A stretch of DNA of 64,000 bases from Nitrospirales bacterium (GCA_012270585.1 JAAXIB010000014.1:62001-126000); one strand, 5' to 3'. Shown: positions 18,027 to 27,826, counted from the first letter of the stretch. Numbers and translations: made by a program. Notes: generated by a model from the letters alone, not told the origin.

Positions 18027-18075
18027 CGTTCGGTCCCGTTTTCTCGTTGAACCGGACCCGTTTTTCGCAACATCC

Positions 18076-18552
18076 ATGAGCGTGGAACAGAATACCAACC
18101 TCGTCCCGTTAAAAGTTCACGGGGTACTGGTTGACCCTAATACGGATACTCAGATCGTGATCCTTCGAGATGAAAACAATGCCGACGTCCTTCCCATTTG
18201 GGTGGGCACGGCCGAGGGCACCTCTATCCGCCTGGCGTTGGAGGACGTGGTTCCCCCCAGACCGATGAGTCACGATTTGATTACGAGTTTCTCGACGCAT
18301 CTTGGCATGAAAATTTCTCAAGTCGTGGTGACTGACGTCCAAAACAACACGTACTATGCCACGGTCCAAGTGTCTGTGAACGGACTCGAACGAACGGTGG
18401 ATGCCCGGCCAAGCGATGCCATCGCCGTAGCCCTGAGGGCCAAATGTCCGATTTACGTCACACAGGACGTCCTCAAAAGAAGGGCCGGAGACAACCTGGA
18501 AGCTTGGCTGGCTAAACTCGATCCCAAAGAATCAGGCACATCCGAAACATGA
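18076..18552 (+). CDS. Bifunctional nuclease family protein (DUF151), second copy
   Basis: 158 residues, paralogous to the gene just upstream. It has the same blocks: [38 protein letters not shown] and [19 protein letters not shown], and a similar C-terminal [10 protein letters not shown] tail. The two copies share the frame of the fold but differ at many positions, so the duplication is old. They may form a heteromer. It is followed after 28 bp by rplM, and may share that transcript. Confidence 0.85.
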   Translation: MSVEQNTNLVPLKVHGVLVDPNTDTQIVILRDENNADVLPIWVGTAEGTSIRLALEDVVPPRPMSHDLITSFSTHLGMKISQVVVTDVQNNTYYATVQVSVNGLERTVDARPSDAIAVALRAKCPIYVTQDVLKRRAGDNLEAWLAKLDPKESGTSET

Positions 18553-18580
18553 TTGCAGACTGAAATACGGAGAATTTCTG

Positions 18581-19006
18581 ATGCGTACCTTTCAAGCAAA
18601 ACCCCATGAGATCGATCGAAAATGGTATATTCTCGATGCCAAAGGGATTCCGCTCGGTCGATTGGCCGCTCAAGCCGCCACGCTTCTCCGCGGCAAGCAT
18701 AAACCGTCGTTCACGCCCAACGTGGATACGGGCGACCACGTGATTGTGATCAATGCCGAAGCAATTCGACTGACCGGGAAAAAGTTAAAGGAGAAAACGT
18801 ATTATCACCACACCGGATATCCCGGGGGGATCAAATCCATTACCGCCGAACAGCTCTTGAAAAAAGCCCCTACGGAAATCGTATCCAAAGCCATTCGGGG
18901 CATGCTTCCACACAGTCCATTGGGAAAGAAAATGGCTAAAAAATTACGCGTCTACGTCGGGACGGATCACCCACATGTCGCGCAACGTCCGGAGCCTTGG
19001 TCATAA
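18581..19006 (+). CDS. rplM: 50S ribosomal protein L13
   Basis: 141 residues. Typical L13 sequence: [20 protein letters not shown] near the N-terminus, then [10 protein letters not shown] (about 70-80) and [22 protein letters not shown]. It is one of the first proteins to assemble on 23S rRNA. GGAG lies about 9 bp before the ATG. The rplM-rpsI pair is conserved across bacteria and closes with an intrinsic terminator. Confidence 0.97.
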   Translation: MRTFQAKPHEIDRKWYILDAKGIPLGRLAAQAATLLRGKHKPSFTPNVDTGDHVIVINAEAIRLTGKKLKEKTYYHHTGYPGGIKSITAEQLLKKAPTEIVSKAIRGMLPHSPLGKKMAKKLRVYVGTDHPHVAQRPEPWS

Positions 19007-19043
19007 CCGTATCTTGCTAAACGTCTAGAGGAAAGGCTTACAG

Positions 19044-19436
19044 ATGGTCAGTCAACGTCATTATGCTACGGGAAAACGCAAATATGCGATCGCACGCGCC
19101 TGGATCGAACCGGGTCCTCCGGAAATCACGGTCAACGGCCGAACGCTTGACCATTATTTCACCCTTCTTTCACATCGCATTCAGGTGGAAGCACCGCTTG
19201 ACGTGACGAATACCCGTGGACAGTTTCGCATTAAAGCTTCGGTCTGCGGTGGAGGCGGGGCCGGGCAGGCCGGAGCCCTCCGCCACGCGATTGCCAAAGC
19301 CCTCGTGCAAGTGAACCCGGATTTTCGCGGGGTCCTCAAAAAAGACGGCTTGCTGACACGCGACCCCCGTGTGAAAGAAAGAAAAAAATACGGGCAAAAA
19401 GGCGCTCGAAGCCGGTTCCAATATTCCAAGCGTTAA
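19044..19436 (+). CDS. rpsI: 30S ribosomal protein S9
   Basis: 130 residues. The GKRKYAIARAWIEPG start, GGGGAGQAGALRHAIAKAL centre and the basic C-terminal tail ending RSRFQYSKR are diagnostic. The final KR contacts the P-site tRNA anticodon in the ribosome. A GAGGAAAGG ribosome site precedes the ATG. It is co-transcribed with rplM; a strong hairpin with a T-run follows 33 bp after the stop. Confidence 0.97.
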   Translation: MVSQRHYATGKRKYAIARAWIEPGPPEITVNGRTLDHYFTLLSHRIQVEAPLDVTNTRGQFRIKASVCGGGGAGQAGALRHAIAKALVQVNPDFRGVLKKDGLLTRDPRVKERKKYGQKGARSRFQYSKR

Positions 19437-19469
19437 CCGCGCGGACACCCCAAGATGGTGACGAAAGAA

Positions 19470-19497
19470 GGGAAGGCTTCGATGCCTTCCCTTTTTT
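19470..19497 (+). terminator. Rho-independent terminator of rplM-rpsI
   Basis: GGGAAGGC (19470-19477), loop TTCGAT, GCCTTCCC (19484-19491), then six T residues. This is a perfect 8-bp stem with a canonical U-tract, 33 bp after the rpsI stop. Confidence 0.93.
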
Positions 19498-19535
19498 CGT
19501 CTTATTCATACATGGCAAATCGACAATTATAGCCA

Positions 19536-20612
19536 ATGCGTCGAACCCGATTAAGAGTGGCCGTACTGGGAGCCAGTGGGTATACGGGCGGGGAACTCCT
19601 TCGTTTATTGGGCTGTCACCCTTACGTCACGGTCACCAACGTGACGGCGGACAAATCCGTCGGGCTTCCGGTGACTTCCCTGTTCCCAAACCTCGAAACG
19701 TTTCACGGGTTTCGTTTTGCGCCACTGCACGTCGAACCCATCCTGAAAAAGGTCGATCTGGTGTTTTCAGCACTTCCACATACGAAATCCATGGAGCCGG
19801 TGACCGAATGCGTCCAAGCCGGCAAGCCCGTGATTGACCTGAGCGCCGACTTTCGTCTTACGCAAGCCGAAACCTATGAACGATGGTATGGCATACCGCA
19901 TGCGTCGCCCACGCTGCTGAAAAAGGCGGTATACGGACTTCCGGAACTTCACCGTGCACGAATCCGGTGGGCTCGACTGGTTGCCGCACCTGGCTGTTAC
20001 CCGACGGCGGCTATTCTGCAGTTGGCTCCCTTGCTGGCCCATCGGATGATCCAAACGGATACCATTGTCGTTGATTCGAAATCCGGTATTTCAGGGGCGG
20101 GGCGAAGCCCGGCCCTGCCCTACCATTTTGCGGAAGCTCATGACTCCATGACGGCCTACAACGTGACCCGGCACCGTCACACCCCTGAAATCGAACAGGA
20201 ACTGAACCGTCTCCTTGACGGAAAGAACCCGAAAGGGAAAGAGGCGAGTGTAAAGATTGTCTTTACTCCTCATTTAATCCCGATGAATCGAGGGCTCCTC
20301 AGTACGGCTTATGCCAAACTCCGAACACCGCTCACGAACGATACGGCAACGACGTTGTACAAGGATTTTTATGCAAACGAACGGTTTGTCAGAATTCTGG
20401 AAGAATCAACGTCAATCAGTCCCACCCACGTTCGAGGATCGAACTTTTGCGATATCGGAGTTTTCGTGAATCAACGGACAAACCACGTCGTCGCCGTATC
20501 GGCACTGGACAACCTGGTCAAAGGTGCGGCCGGGCAAGCCATTCAATCCATGAATCTGATGATGGGATTTTCCGAAGAGACGGCACTGACGTCACCGGGG
20601 ATTTTTCCTTAG
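19536..20612 (+). CDS. argC: N-acetyl-gamma-glutamyl-phosphate reductase
   Basis: 358 residues. The NADP-binding GASGYTGGELLRLL begins at residue 12. The catalytic cysteine is Cys154 in APGCYPTA. SGAGRSPA, the HRHTPEIEQEL block and HVRGSNFCDIG near the C-terminus are family-typical. It reduces N-acetylglutamyl-5-phosphate to the semialdehyde in arginine synthesis. argJ follows 43 bp later, so the two form an arginine operon fragment. The gene directly follows the rpsI terminator. Confidence 0.95.
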   Translation: MRRTRLRVAVLGASGYTGGELLRLLGCHPYVTVTNVTADKSVGLPVTSLFPNLETFHGFRFAPLHVEPILKKVDLVFSALPHTKSMEPVTECVQAGKPVIDLSADFRLTQAETYERWYGIPHASPTLLKKAVYGLPELHRARIRWARLVAAPGCYPTAAILQLAPLLAHRMIQTDTIVVDSKSGISGAGRSPALPYHFAEAHDSMTAYNVTRHRHTPEIEQELNRLLDGKNPKGKEASVKIVFTPHLIPMNRGLLSTAYAKLRTPLTNDTATTLYKDFYANERFVRILEESTSISPTHVRGSNFCDIGVFVNQRTNHVVAVSALDNLVKGAAGQAIQSMNLMMGFSEETALTSPGIFP

Positions 20613-20655
20613 GCTCAACCATCCCGATGGCCCTCACTCACAATCCGTATTCCTT

Positions 20656-21867
20656 GTGAACGTGAAAATGATCAAAGGCGGAGTCACTGCCCCGACCGGC
20701 TTTCTCGCCGCCGGGGTTCATGCCGGCATCAAACCGGTGCCCCTGTTGGATCTCGCCCTTTTGGCTTCCACCCACCCCGGGGTCATGGCGGGAGTCTTCA
20801 CCCAAAATCGAATCATGGCGGCTCCGGTCCTCCTGGGCCGGCGTCAACTCAAGAAGTACACGGGACAAGCCATTATTGTGAACAGTGGAAACGCCAATGC
20901 GTTTACCGGATCACAGGGGATGACGGATGCCTTGGAAATGCGTAAACTCGTGGCGACGGCCTTACGTCTTCCCGTCTCTACGGTGTTTGTGGGTTCGACG
21001 GGTGTCATAGGTCGCCCTTTACCGATGCCCGCGATCCGTCAAGCCATCCCGTCCCTCACGCGACTCCTGAGCCGGTCCGGTCACAAGCCGGCCGCACAAG
21101 CCATTATGACGACGGATGCCACCCATAAAGAGATCGCCTTGCAGGCAAAGATGGGACAGCGGATTCTGACGATAGGGGGTATGGCCAAAGGCTCCGGAAT
21201 GATTCATCCCGATATGGCCACCATGTTAGCCTATCTGACCACCGACGCTTCGATTGCTCCACGGGCACTGCAAGTCGCATTGACTCGAGCCGTCAACGAA
21301 ACCTTCAATTGCATTTCCGTCGATGGGGACACGAGCACGAATGATACGGTCTTATGCCTCGCCAACGGACGCGCTGGTAATCCGGCTATTCAGACGGGCA
21401 CCCCCCAATGGGAAAAATTCTATACCCTTTTGCACGAAGCCTGCCTGTCGCTTTCACTTCAAATCTGCCGGGATGGAGAAGGATGTACCAAAATCGTCGA
21501 GATCGTCGTGCGCGGGACCAGGACCAATCGCGAGGCGAAGAAGATTGCTCAAACCATTGCGACTTCGTTGTTGGTGAAAACCGCCGTCTTTGGAGAAGAT
21601 CCCAACTGGGGTCGAATCGTGGCTGCCGCCGGCCGGGCCGGAGTGAACTTCAATCCTTCCAGGCTTTGGTTGGCCTTCAACGAGACTCGAGTGGTGGAGA
21701 ACGGCCAAGCAATTGGCGGCCAAACAGCCAACCGGGCGCAACGGATCATGCGAAAAAAACGATACGTCATGACGCTTTCAGTGGGGAATAAACCAGGGTA
21801 CGCCAGACTCTGGACCACGGATCTTTCCTACGATTACGTGAAAATCAATGCCTCCTATACCACCTAG
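20656..21867 (+). CDS. argJ: Bifunctional glutamate N-acetyltransferase / amino-acid acetyltransferase
   Basis: 403 residues from GTG; an ATG four codons later is an alternative start. ArgJ is made as a precursor that cuts itself between Ala and Thr in KGSGMIHPDMATML, and that motif is intact here, so the new N-terminal Thr is the nucleophile. NSGNANAFTG near residue 75 and EDPNWGRIVAAAGRAG near 315 are further signatures. It recycles acetyl groups in arginine synthesis and can use acetyl-CoA in bifunctional forms; which type this is cannot be told from sequence. Confidence 0.94.
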   Translation: MNVKMIKGGVTAPTGFLAAGVHAGIKPVPLLDLALLASTHPGVMAGVFTQNRIMAAPVLLGRRQLKKYTGQAIIVNSGNANAFTGSQGMTDALEMRKLVATALRLPVSTVFVGSTGVIGRPLPMPAIRQAIPSLTRLLSRSGHKPAAQAIMTTDATHKEIALQAKMGQRILTIGGMAKGSGMIHPDMATMLAYLTTDASIAPRALQVALTRAVNETFNCISVDGDTSTNDTVLCLANGRAGNPAIQTGTPQWEKFYTLLHEACLSLSLQICRDGEGCTKIVEIVVRGTRTNREAKKIAQTIATSLLVKTAVFGEDPNWGRIVAAAGRAGVNFNPSRLWLAFNETRVVENGQAIGGQTANRAQRIMRKKRYVMTLSVGNKPGYARLWTTDLSYDYVKINASYTT

Positions 21868-21924
21868 CTCATCTTTTTCCGGTGCCGCGCTTGGGGTTGG
21901 CTTGTAAGACGAGAGACACTGCGC

Positions 21925-22686
21925 ATGAAAAACTTTGACCGTAACCGGATTCTCATCCCCATGCCCAAAACAAAGACGTTGATTCCCTCGCGAACGCGAC
22001 TGATCCATCACGGTCTGGGTGCGTTTCTCATCCTTGCCATGCTCCCCGGCTGTGCGGTTGTGAAACTGACCTATGAGATTGTCGCCGGTACCGTCAAAGG
22101 CGCATATTACGTCGTCAAAGGCGCATATCAACTGACGGCTGGAACCACCAAAGTCGTCTACAAGATCGGGAAATTCACGTTCGAGGTCGTTCGTGCTCCC
22201 TTGGATTGGCCTCTAACGCATGATGAAATCGAAACGATCGACGGGTTGCCGGTTAAAGAAGCCATTCGCCAAGGTCGAGTCAAATGGGCCCCTTACGTGG
22301 TCAAAGGCAGACGCTACGTGCCTATGAACGTCAGTCGAGCACAACGATATCAGGAGACGGGTATCGCGTCATGGTATGGGGAAGAAACCCGGCGACAAAA
22401 AGGAGGGCACATGACCGCGAATGGCGAAGCGTTTGATCCGATGGGCCTGACGGCCGCACACAAATACCTGCCCCTCCCGACCAACGTGAAAGTCACGAAT
22501 TTGGAAAACGGGCGAACGATTGTCGTCCGGGTCAATGATCGTGGTCCATTCCCCAGCGTCAACAACCCGAATTCAGGGAAACGGATTATTGATTTGAGCT
22601 ACGGAGCGGCAAAAAGACTCGGATACCACAGAAAGGGATTAGCCCGGGTTCGCGTTGAAGTCATCCCCGTCAAAATCGGGACCTAG
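21925..22686 (+). CDS. RlpA-like septal-ring lipoprotein (double-psi beta-barrel)
   Basis: 253 residues. A lipoprotein signal ends in LAMLPGC (Cys43 from this start, Cys31 if translation begins at the internal ATG at 21961). A hydrophobic Val/Tyr-rich segment with an internal repeat (GTVKGAYYVVKGAYQLTAGT) follows. The C-terminal 120 residues are the RlpA domain: GIASWYGEE, TANGEAFDP, VRVNDRGPF and RIIDLSYGAAKRLG. RlpA proteins bind or cleave denuded peptidoglycan strands at the septum. No SPOR domain is present. It converges with the phosphoribosyltransferase gene. Confidence 0.85.
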   Translation: MKNFDRNRILIPMPKTKTLIPSRTRLIHHGLGAFLILAMLPGCAVVKLTYEIVAGTVKGAYYVVKGAYQLTAGTTKVVYKIGKFTFEVVRAPLDWPLTHDEIETIDGLPVKEAIRQGRVKWAPYVVKGRRYVPMNVSRAQRYQETGIASWYGEETRRQKGGHMTANGEAFDPMGLTAAHKYLPLPTNVKVTNLENGRTIVVRVNDRGPFPSVNNPNSGKRIIDLSYGAAKRLGYHRKGLARVRVEVIPVKIGT

Positions 22687-22729
22687 AGACGTTTCACGGC
22701 CCGTCTCCACGGCAGGGAGCATCCGTTCT

Positions 22730-24079
22730 TTACGCCGACCCGACTTCATCCCGGGCATCCACGACGCGGGCAAGATTCCGTAAGGCAGAAGATATCTGAA
22801 CGGGGATGGTGACCGCCTGCAAGCACCGGCGCATGGCGCCGGGCAAGGTGGCGAGTTCGGCCGTTGCATGTTCACGGATTTGCTTGAGTGCGGGGGCCGT
22901 CTCACAACGCCGACCCGATTCCATGACCGGACGGATAAGCGGTTGCCCTTCTTGAATATCGGCGGCCGTCGTCACCACGTCATGAGCGATCCGTCCCCGT
23001 CGATCGTAGTGGCGGTAGACTTGTTTGGCGCCCGGCCACGTCTCCTTGCCCTCTGATTTTTTTCGCGACGGTCTGCCGGAATATTCCTGTAGCTTATAGA
23101 CGCAGTCCAAATAGGGCATGTCTGCCGAAGTCGCAAGCCTGGTCCCAACCGCAAACATATCAACGGGAGCCTGCGCTGCGATGATGTTCTGAATGGCGTC
23201 TTCATCCAGATTGCCGCTTGCCGTAATCTGCACGTCTCCCAACCCACCGTCGTCCAAAATACGTCGTACCTGACGTGCCTGATCCACCAAGTCTCCGCTG
23301 TCGAGACGAACCCCTTTTATCGTAATGCCTTTCTCCCGCAGACGCAGGGCCAGCCTCACCACTGTTTGGGCCCCTTTTTGAGTATCATAGGTATCAAGCA
23401 GGAGAACCACGTTATCAGGTTGTGCATCGGCAAAATGCTCAAAGGCGTGGCGTTCGGCTTGATGGGCCTGTACGAAACTATGCCCCATCGTTCCAAATAC
23501 CGGCACCTCAAAAAAAGGCTCGGCCACGACCGTGGCAGAACCGGCAAATCCGGCCAGGTAACTGGCCCGGGCAGCAAGCAACCCGGCCTCGGCCCCGTGT
23601 GATCGTCGCAAGCCGAAATCGATAACGGGTCTGCCGGCAGCGGCGAGAACGCATCGTGCGGCTTTGGATGCGATCAGCGTCTGATAGTGGAGAAGGTTGA
23701 CCAACCGGGTCTCGATCAACTGCGCTTGAGGCAAGGAAGCCGTGACCCGGACGATCGGTTCATTCGCAAAAAAGACCGTACCCTCAGGCACGGCGTGAAG
23801 ATCTCCCGAAAACCGAAACCGTTCCAGATATTCGACAAAGGACCGGCTGAACCGGCCACTGTTCGCCACCCACTCCAACTCATCAGGAGCAAAACGAACG
23901 TTCTCCAAAAATTCCAGAAGCTGTGCCAACCCCGCGGCCATGAAAAACCCCCGTTGCGGGGGCATCGTCCTCACGAAACATTCAAATACCGCGGTGTCTT
24001 CCATGCCCCGTTCGAGATAGCCTTGAAGCATGGTGAGCTGATAAAAATCCGTCAGTAAAACACTGGAACGAATATCCAT
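22730..24079 (-). CDS. pncB: Nicotinate phosphoribosyltransferase
   Basis: 449 residues of the nicotinate phosphoribosyltransferase family. The N-terminus LLTDFYQLTMLQGYLERG is diagnostic. VIDFGLRRSHG, the GTMGHSFVQA segment with its conserved histidine, LLDTYDTQKG and KGVRLDSGDL follow in order. It makes nicotinate mononucleotide from nicotinate and PRPP in NAD salvage. It is the last gene of a minus-strand run after floA and a small membrane protein, 24 bp behind the latter. Confidence 0.92.
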   Translation of the reverse strand: MDIRSSVLLTDFYQLTMLQGYLERGMEDTAVFECFVRTMPPQRGFFMAAGLAQLLEFLENVRFAPDELEWVANSGRFSRSFVEYLERFRFSGDLHAVPEGTVFFANEPIVRVTASLPQAQLIETRLVNLLHYQTLIASKAARCVLAAAGRPVIDFGLRRSHGAEAGLLAARASYLAGFAGSATVVAEPFFEVPVFGTMGHSFVQAHQAERHAFEHFADAQPDNVVLLLDTYDTQKGAQTVVRLALRLREKGITIKGVRLDSGDLVDQARQVRRILDDGGLGDVQITASGNLDEDAIQNIIAAQAPVDMFAVGTRLATSADMPYLDCVYKLQEYSGRPSRKKSEGKETWPGAKQVYRHYDRRGRIAHDVVTTAADIQEGQPLIRPVMESGRRCETAPALKQIREHATAELATLPGAMRRCLQAVTIPVQISSALRNLARVVDARDEVGSA

Positions 24080-24103
24080 GCCAAACGATCGACTCGACGT
24101 CCG

Positions 24104-24445
24104 TCAGGATTTGTCCCGGAGTTCGAGCGCTTTACACGCCCCGAACACCGTCATCAGGATGACGCCCTGACGCGCGGCTTTTCGGCTGCGATACCGTAAA
24201 CGGGCGGGACGTTGCGGTTTCTCCCGGGCAACGACGCGTGGGGGGATGATCTCCGGCGGCTCAGCCGTCACCTCTTCGACCTGGACGCTCCCGGAAGCCG
24301 GAGAAGGAGGAAACGACTCACGGGCTTCAAGTTCCTCCTGATATTGGGCATGTCGCTCGATTTGCTCACGCAACCAGCTCCCGACGGAGGCAATCATCCA
24401 CACCGCCAACACGATTCCAAGAAAGATCAATGACTCGATGCTCAT
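24104..24445 (-). CDS. Small single-pass membrane protein next to FloA, unknown function
   Basis: 113 residues. One membrane segment at the N-terminus (LIFLGIVLAVWMIASVG, about 6-22), then a short charged helix, a Pro/Glu-rich linker and a very basic region (KPQRPARLRYRSRKAARQG) before a moderately hydrophobic end (VILMTVFGACKAL). I do not recognise a family. It starts 9 bp after floA on the same strand, so it is probably co-translated, and it may act at the same membrane domain. That role is inference from position only. Confidence 0.65.
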   Translation of the reverse strand: MSIESLIFLGIVLAVWMIASVGSWLREQIERHAQYQEELEARESFPPSPASGSVQVEEVTAEPPEIIPPRVVAREKPQRPARLRYRSRKAARQGVILMTVFGACKALELRDKS

Positions 24446-24454
24446 CCTATCGCC

Positions 24455-25432
24455 TCACGTGGATTTGCCGGGATCAGATTCCTCTTCATCACGGCCAATG
24501 GCCTCTCTCATGGCGGTATCCGCCTGCACGTTCTTCATTCGGTAATAATCCATGAGCCCGATGTTGCCTTTCCGAAACGCCTCGGCCATGGCACGCGGCA
24601 CTTCCGCTTCAGCCTCGATCACCCGGGCCCGCATTTCCTGTTCCAAGGCCACGGCCATGGCCCGCCGCTCTTCGGCCTTGGCCTGCGCAATTTGCTTATC
24701 GGCATTGGCTTGGTCAATTTGCAACTTCGCACCGATATTTTCACCCACGTCCACGTCTGCGATATCAATGGATAAAATTTCAAATGCGGTCCCGGCATCC
24801 AATCCTTTTTGGAGAATGTGTTTCGAAATTTCATCGGGGTTTTCCAACACGTCCTTATGCCGGTCCGACGAACCTATGGTGCTCACCATACCTTCTCCCA
24901 CTCTGGCAATAACCGTCTCTTCCCCGGCCCCGCCGACCAGCCGATCGATGTTCGCTCGAACGGTGACGCGTGATACGGCAATCAGTTGAATGCCGTCTTT
25001 CGCCACCGCTGTAATCCTCGGGGTTTCAATCACCTTCGGCAAAACGGACATTTGCACGGCTTCCAGCACGTCACGCCCGGCAAGATCAATAGCCGCGGCG
25101 CGTTTGAAGGGCATGGGAATATTCGCCTTGTCGGCAGAAATCATGGCATTCACCACTTTCACGACATCGCCGCCGGCAAGGAAATGAGCTTCGAGATCAT
25201 TGATGGGAATCGCCAGGCCGGCCTTTACCGCACTGATCCGCGCCGTGACCACGGTGCCGGGCGGCACCCGGCGAAACCGCATGCCGACCAGCGTCAGGAG
25301 CCCCACGTACGCGTTCGAGGCCCACGCTGCAATCCATAATGGAATGGGAATCAGGTATAAAAACCCCGTCAAACCAACAGCGACGATCAACAAAAGAGCG
25401 AGGGTGCCAAAGACCTGCATTTCTGCGCCCAT
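24455..25432 (-). CDS. floA: Flotillin-like protein FloA
   Basis: 325 residues of the FloA (UPF0365/YqfA) family. An N-terminal hydrophobic hairpin (about residues 8-45) anchors it. The PHB/SPFH-like middle part ([27 protein letters not shown] and [22 protein letters not shown]) is followed by a Glu/Ala-rich coiled coil ([33 protein letters not shown]). FloA organises lipid-raft-like membrane regions. The start has AGGAGGGG six bases upstream. Usually it is linked to an NfeD gene; here the partner is the small membrane protein instead. Confidence 0.9.
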   Translation of the reverse strand: MGAEMQVFGTLALLLIVAVGLTGFLYLIPIPLWIAAWASNAYVGLLTLVGMRFRRVPPGTVVTARISAVKAGLAIPINDLEAHFLAGGDVVKVVNAMISADKANIPMPFKRAAAIDLAGRDVLEAVQMSVLPKVIETPRITAVAKDGIQLIAVSRVTVRANIDRLVGGAGEETVIARVGEGMVSTIGSSDRHKDVLENPDEISKHILQKGLDAGTAFEILSIDIADVDVGENIGAKLQIDQANADKQIAQAKAEERRAMAVALEQEMRARVIEAEAEVPRAMAEAFRKGNIGLMDYYRMKNVQADTAMREAIGRDEEESDPGKST

Positions 25433-25639
25433 GAGAATCCCCTCCTTTCGGCCTGTGTGAACGAGGGCAAGGAATACCGGAACTCTAACACAAACAGGAA
25501 GGGAATGGCTCGAAATTCAGAGCTTCTTCATTCAGATTGACGAGCGAAGAAAGAAGACGAGCCGGAGAGTCGTCGCCGGACCGTCAAAACGCAGGTTGTC
25601 TTTGAACCACGGCGCGCAGCCGTCATTGAAGAAGAACGG

Positions 25640-27286
25640 TTAATTCATTTCCGCGAGATCTTGCAACAATTCCAGACATTGCGGTTGACGCAATTTCCTG
25701 AGAGCCGACACTTCAATTTGACGGATGCGTTCCCGCGTCACACCAAAGTCTTCGCTGATTTCTTCGAGGGTATGCCCTTTGGCAAATCCGATCCCGAATC
25801 GTTTTTTGATAATGTACTCCTCCTTCGGCGTCAACACACCCAAGATCTTGTTCACCTGGCGTCGCGTGTCATACCGTAAGGCAGCCGCAGAAGGAGGAGA
25901 GACGGTCCGATCCTCAAGAAGGTCACCCAACCGGGTGTCTTCAGAATCGCCCACCGGGGTTTCCAGCGACACGGGCTCCTTAAGATATTCCATCATTTCC
26001 CGGGTCTTCCCCTCGGACAACTCCACGTGTTCGGCCAATTCCTGAACGGTGGGTCGACGCCCGTAGCGTTGCACCAAGCGTGTCGACGCCTTGTTCAATT
26101 TTTGAATCGATTCATGCATATGAACCGGAACCCGGATTGTATTGGCCTGATCGGCTATGGCCCGCGTCATTCGTTGCCGGATCCACCACGTCGCATAGGT
26201 ACTGAACTTGTACCCGCGTTGATATTCAAATTTGTCAACGGCCTTCATCAATCCGATGTTTCCTTCTTGAACGAGGTCCAAAAATTGAAGGCCCCGTCCC
26301 ATGTACTGTTTGGCAATACTCACCACCAATCGCAAATTGGCCTGAATGAGCCTGTTTTTTCCGTCTTCGATGTGTCGCTCAGCCCGTTCAATCCTGGCCA
26401 CACGTTCCAGGAAGAGGTCGACGGGCATAGACAGGACGTTTTGCTCAATGGTCTTCAAACGGCCTGAAATTTCACTGATCGAATTCGCCAACCGTTGGCT
26501 CTCTTCCGGAGACAACCCGGTTTTGTCTTCAAAAGCCCTTTGGGTCCACCGAGCCTTCTCTCCTTGCCGGACGAGGTCCGGAATCTCATCCGGCCCCATG
26601 CCCAGCCGGTGCCCGCATGCGACAATCTCTTGCCGATATGAACGAAGATCGTTCGCCAGGGTCTTTACCCGGGACAGCAGTTGGCCCTGATATTCCTCTG
26701 TGAAATGCAAGGCCAGGACCCGGGCAACAATGCGTCGTTGAGCAGACTCTATTTGTTTCAACGTCCGGGAGGAACCCTTTGCTGCCGGCTTGGCACATTT
26801 TTCGCGGTAATAGTTTTGCAGAGGTTTTGAGGCCAGCCGGATGGCCGACAGGCCACTCACGGTTCGATTGCGTACATCCTCCTGTTCCGCATCCGCAGAT
26901 TCAACGCTCTGCTCACCGGACCCACGTTCAAGGAGCACGACTCTGGATACGGGAATCTCACGTCGCTGCAAAGAAACACGGAGTGACTCCAAACGATCGA
27001 GAATCAAAGGGAGTCCGTAGACGGCTCGTGCCAATGCTGCACTTCCTGCTTCGATCTGTCTGGCAAGCTGCACTTCCTCTTCACGCGTCAATAATGCGAC
27101 CTTACCCATCTCCTTCAAAAACACCTGGGTAGGGCCACGTGTCCCCTCTTCCTTTTCAGGAAGGATCCCGCTCGCCGGCCGTGAAGAAGCTTGCGGAAGA
27201 CGAACCAGGAAATCTTCGTCCTCCATAACCGACGATGGTTGCTCAATTTCCGGTTCTGCGAAACCGGGTAAGTGGGTCCGACGCAT
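25640..27286 (-). CDS. rpoD: RNA polymerase sigma-70 factor, primary/group 2 type
   Basis: 548 residues from the ATG at MRRTHLPGF, with AGAGGTG five bases upstream. Region 1.2 is seen in VFLKEMGKVALLTREEEVQLARQIE. Region 2 contains NLRLVVSIAKQYMGRGLQFLDLVQEGNIGLMKAVDKF and STYATWWIRQ. Region 3 contains YGRRPTVQELA. Region 4 ends TLEEISEDFGVTRERIRQIEVSALRKLRQ. The N-terminal region 1.1 is very short, and a long non-conserved insert lies between 1.2 and 2, as in primary sigmas. It could be the housekeeping sigma or a close group 2 relative; this window cannot decide. Confidence 0.85.
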   Translation of the reverse strand: MRRTHLPGFAEPEIEQPSSVMEDEDFLVRLPQASSRPASGILPEKEEGTRGPTQVFLKEMGKVALLTREEEVQLARQIEAGSAALARAVYGLPLILDRLESLRVSLQRREIPVSRVVLLERGSGEQSVESADAEQEDVRNRTVSGLSAIRLASKPLQNYYREKCAKPAAKGSSRTLKQIESAQRRIVARVLALHFTEEYQGQLLSRVKTLANDLRSYRQEIVACGHRLGMGPDEIPDLVRQGEKARWTQRAFEDKTGLSPEESQRLANSISEISGRLKTIEQNVLSMPVDLFLERVARIERAERHIEDGKNRLIQANLRLVVSIAKQYMGRGLQFLDLVQEGNIGLMKAVDKFEYQRGYKFSTYATWWIRQRMTRAIADQANTIRVPVHMHESIQKLNKASTRLVQRYGRRPTVQELAEHVELSEGKTREMMEYLKEPVSLETPVGDSEDTRLGDLLEDRTVSPPSAAALRYDTRRQVNKILGVLTPKEEYIIKKRFGIGFAKGHTLEEISEDFGVTRERIRQIEVSALRKLRQPQCLELLQDLAEMN

Positions 27287-27328
27287 GATGCACCTCTGTG
27301 GGCTCAAAATTATCGATTCCACCGACGA

Positions 27329-27514
27329 TTACGCAGCTTGAGAGGCAGGGTTCCGAGTGCCTCGGCCCGGCATCTCAGCCGATGGTTTTGCCGTTTTCGG
27401 ATAGACCGTTTCCCCGCAATTCAGACACCGTAAGGTCTCAATACGAAGAAAAGGGCCATCCGGATCATAAAAATGATCCCTGACCATAAAACCCTCACAA
27501 CGTGGACATTTCAT
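27329..27514 (-). CDS. Small zinc-ribbon protein
   Basis: 61 residues from MKCPRCEGF, with a GGGGGAAA ribosome site eight bases upstream. Four cysteines in two pairs (CPRC at 3-6 and CLNC about 30 residues later) form a zinc ribbon. The spacer MVRDHFYDPDGPFLRIETLRC is typical of small uncharacterised zinc-ribbon proteins. The C-terminus is basic and flexible. It lies 42 bp upstream of the sigma factor gene on the same strand, so it may lead that transcript. The longer open frame upstream of this start looks non-coding. Confidence 0.7.
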   Translation of the reverse strand: MKCPRCEGFMVRDHFYDPDGPFLRIETLRCLNCGETVYPKTAKPSAEMPGRGTRNPASQAA

Positions 27515-27826
27515 ATGGTTTCCCCCTGTTCTCGACCGTTCCGGAGTATCCGGGAATGGTCCCAAATAAATTTTTCCGCAATGCGCCGTGCGTGTTTTTT
27601 ACTAATAGCTCTATTCATAACCAGTTTGTGCAGCAAATCAAGGGCTCGGATCGATAAACGATCGAAAAGTTTTCAGGGAGGCGCCCTCGTTTGCCACCTC
27701 TCTTCCTGCTTATCATAACTATTTGATTATAAATGGAAAATAGGCCAGAAAAAATCAGACGCCAACTGCAATGAATGAAGTCTTGAGCCAATTCGCCTTA
27801 TTGCATTTCATGACCTCGTTATCGGA
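27515..27826. other. Intergenic region to the left of the duplicated ychF start
   Basis: About 310 bp, moderately AT-rich, with no open frame that looks like a gene. It separates the divergent zinc-ribbon gene from the left ychF fragment, so it probably holds the original ychF promoter. The AT-rich stretch near 27710-27750 (ATAACTATTTGATTATAAAT) is the best place for it, but I cannot define boxes. Because of the insertion, this region now drives only a truncated ychF and the island. Confidence 0.5.
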
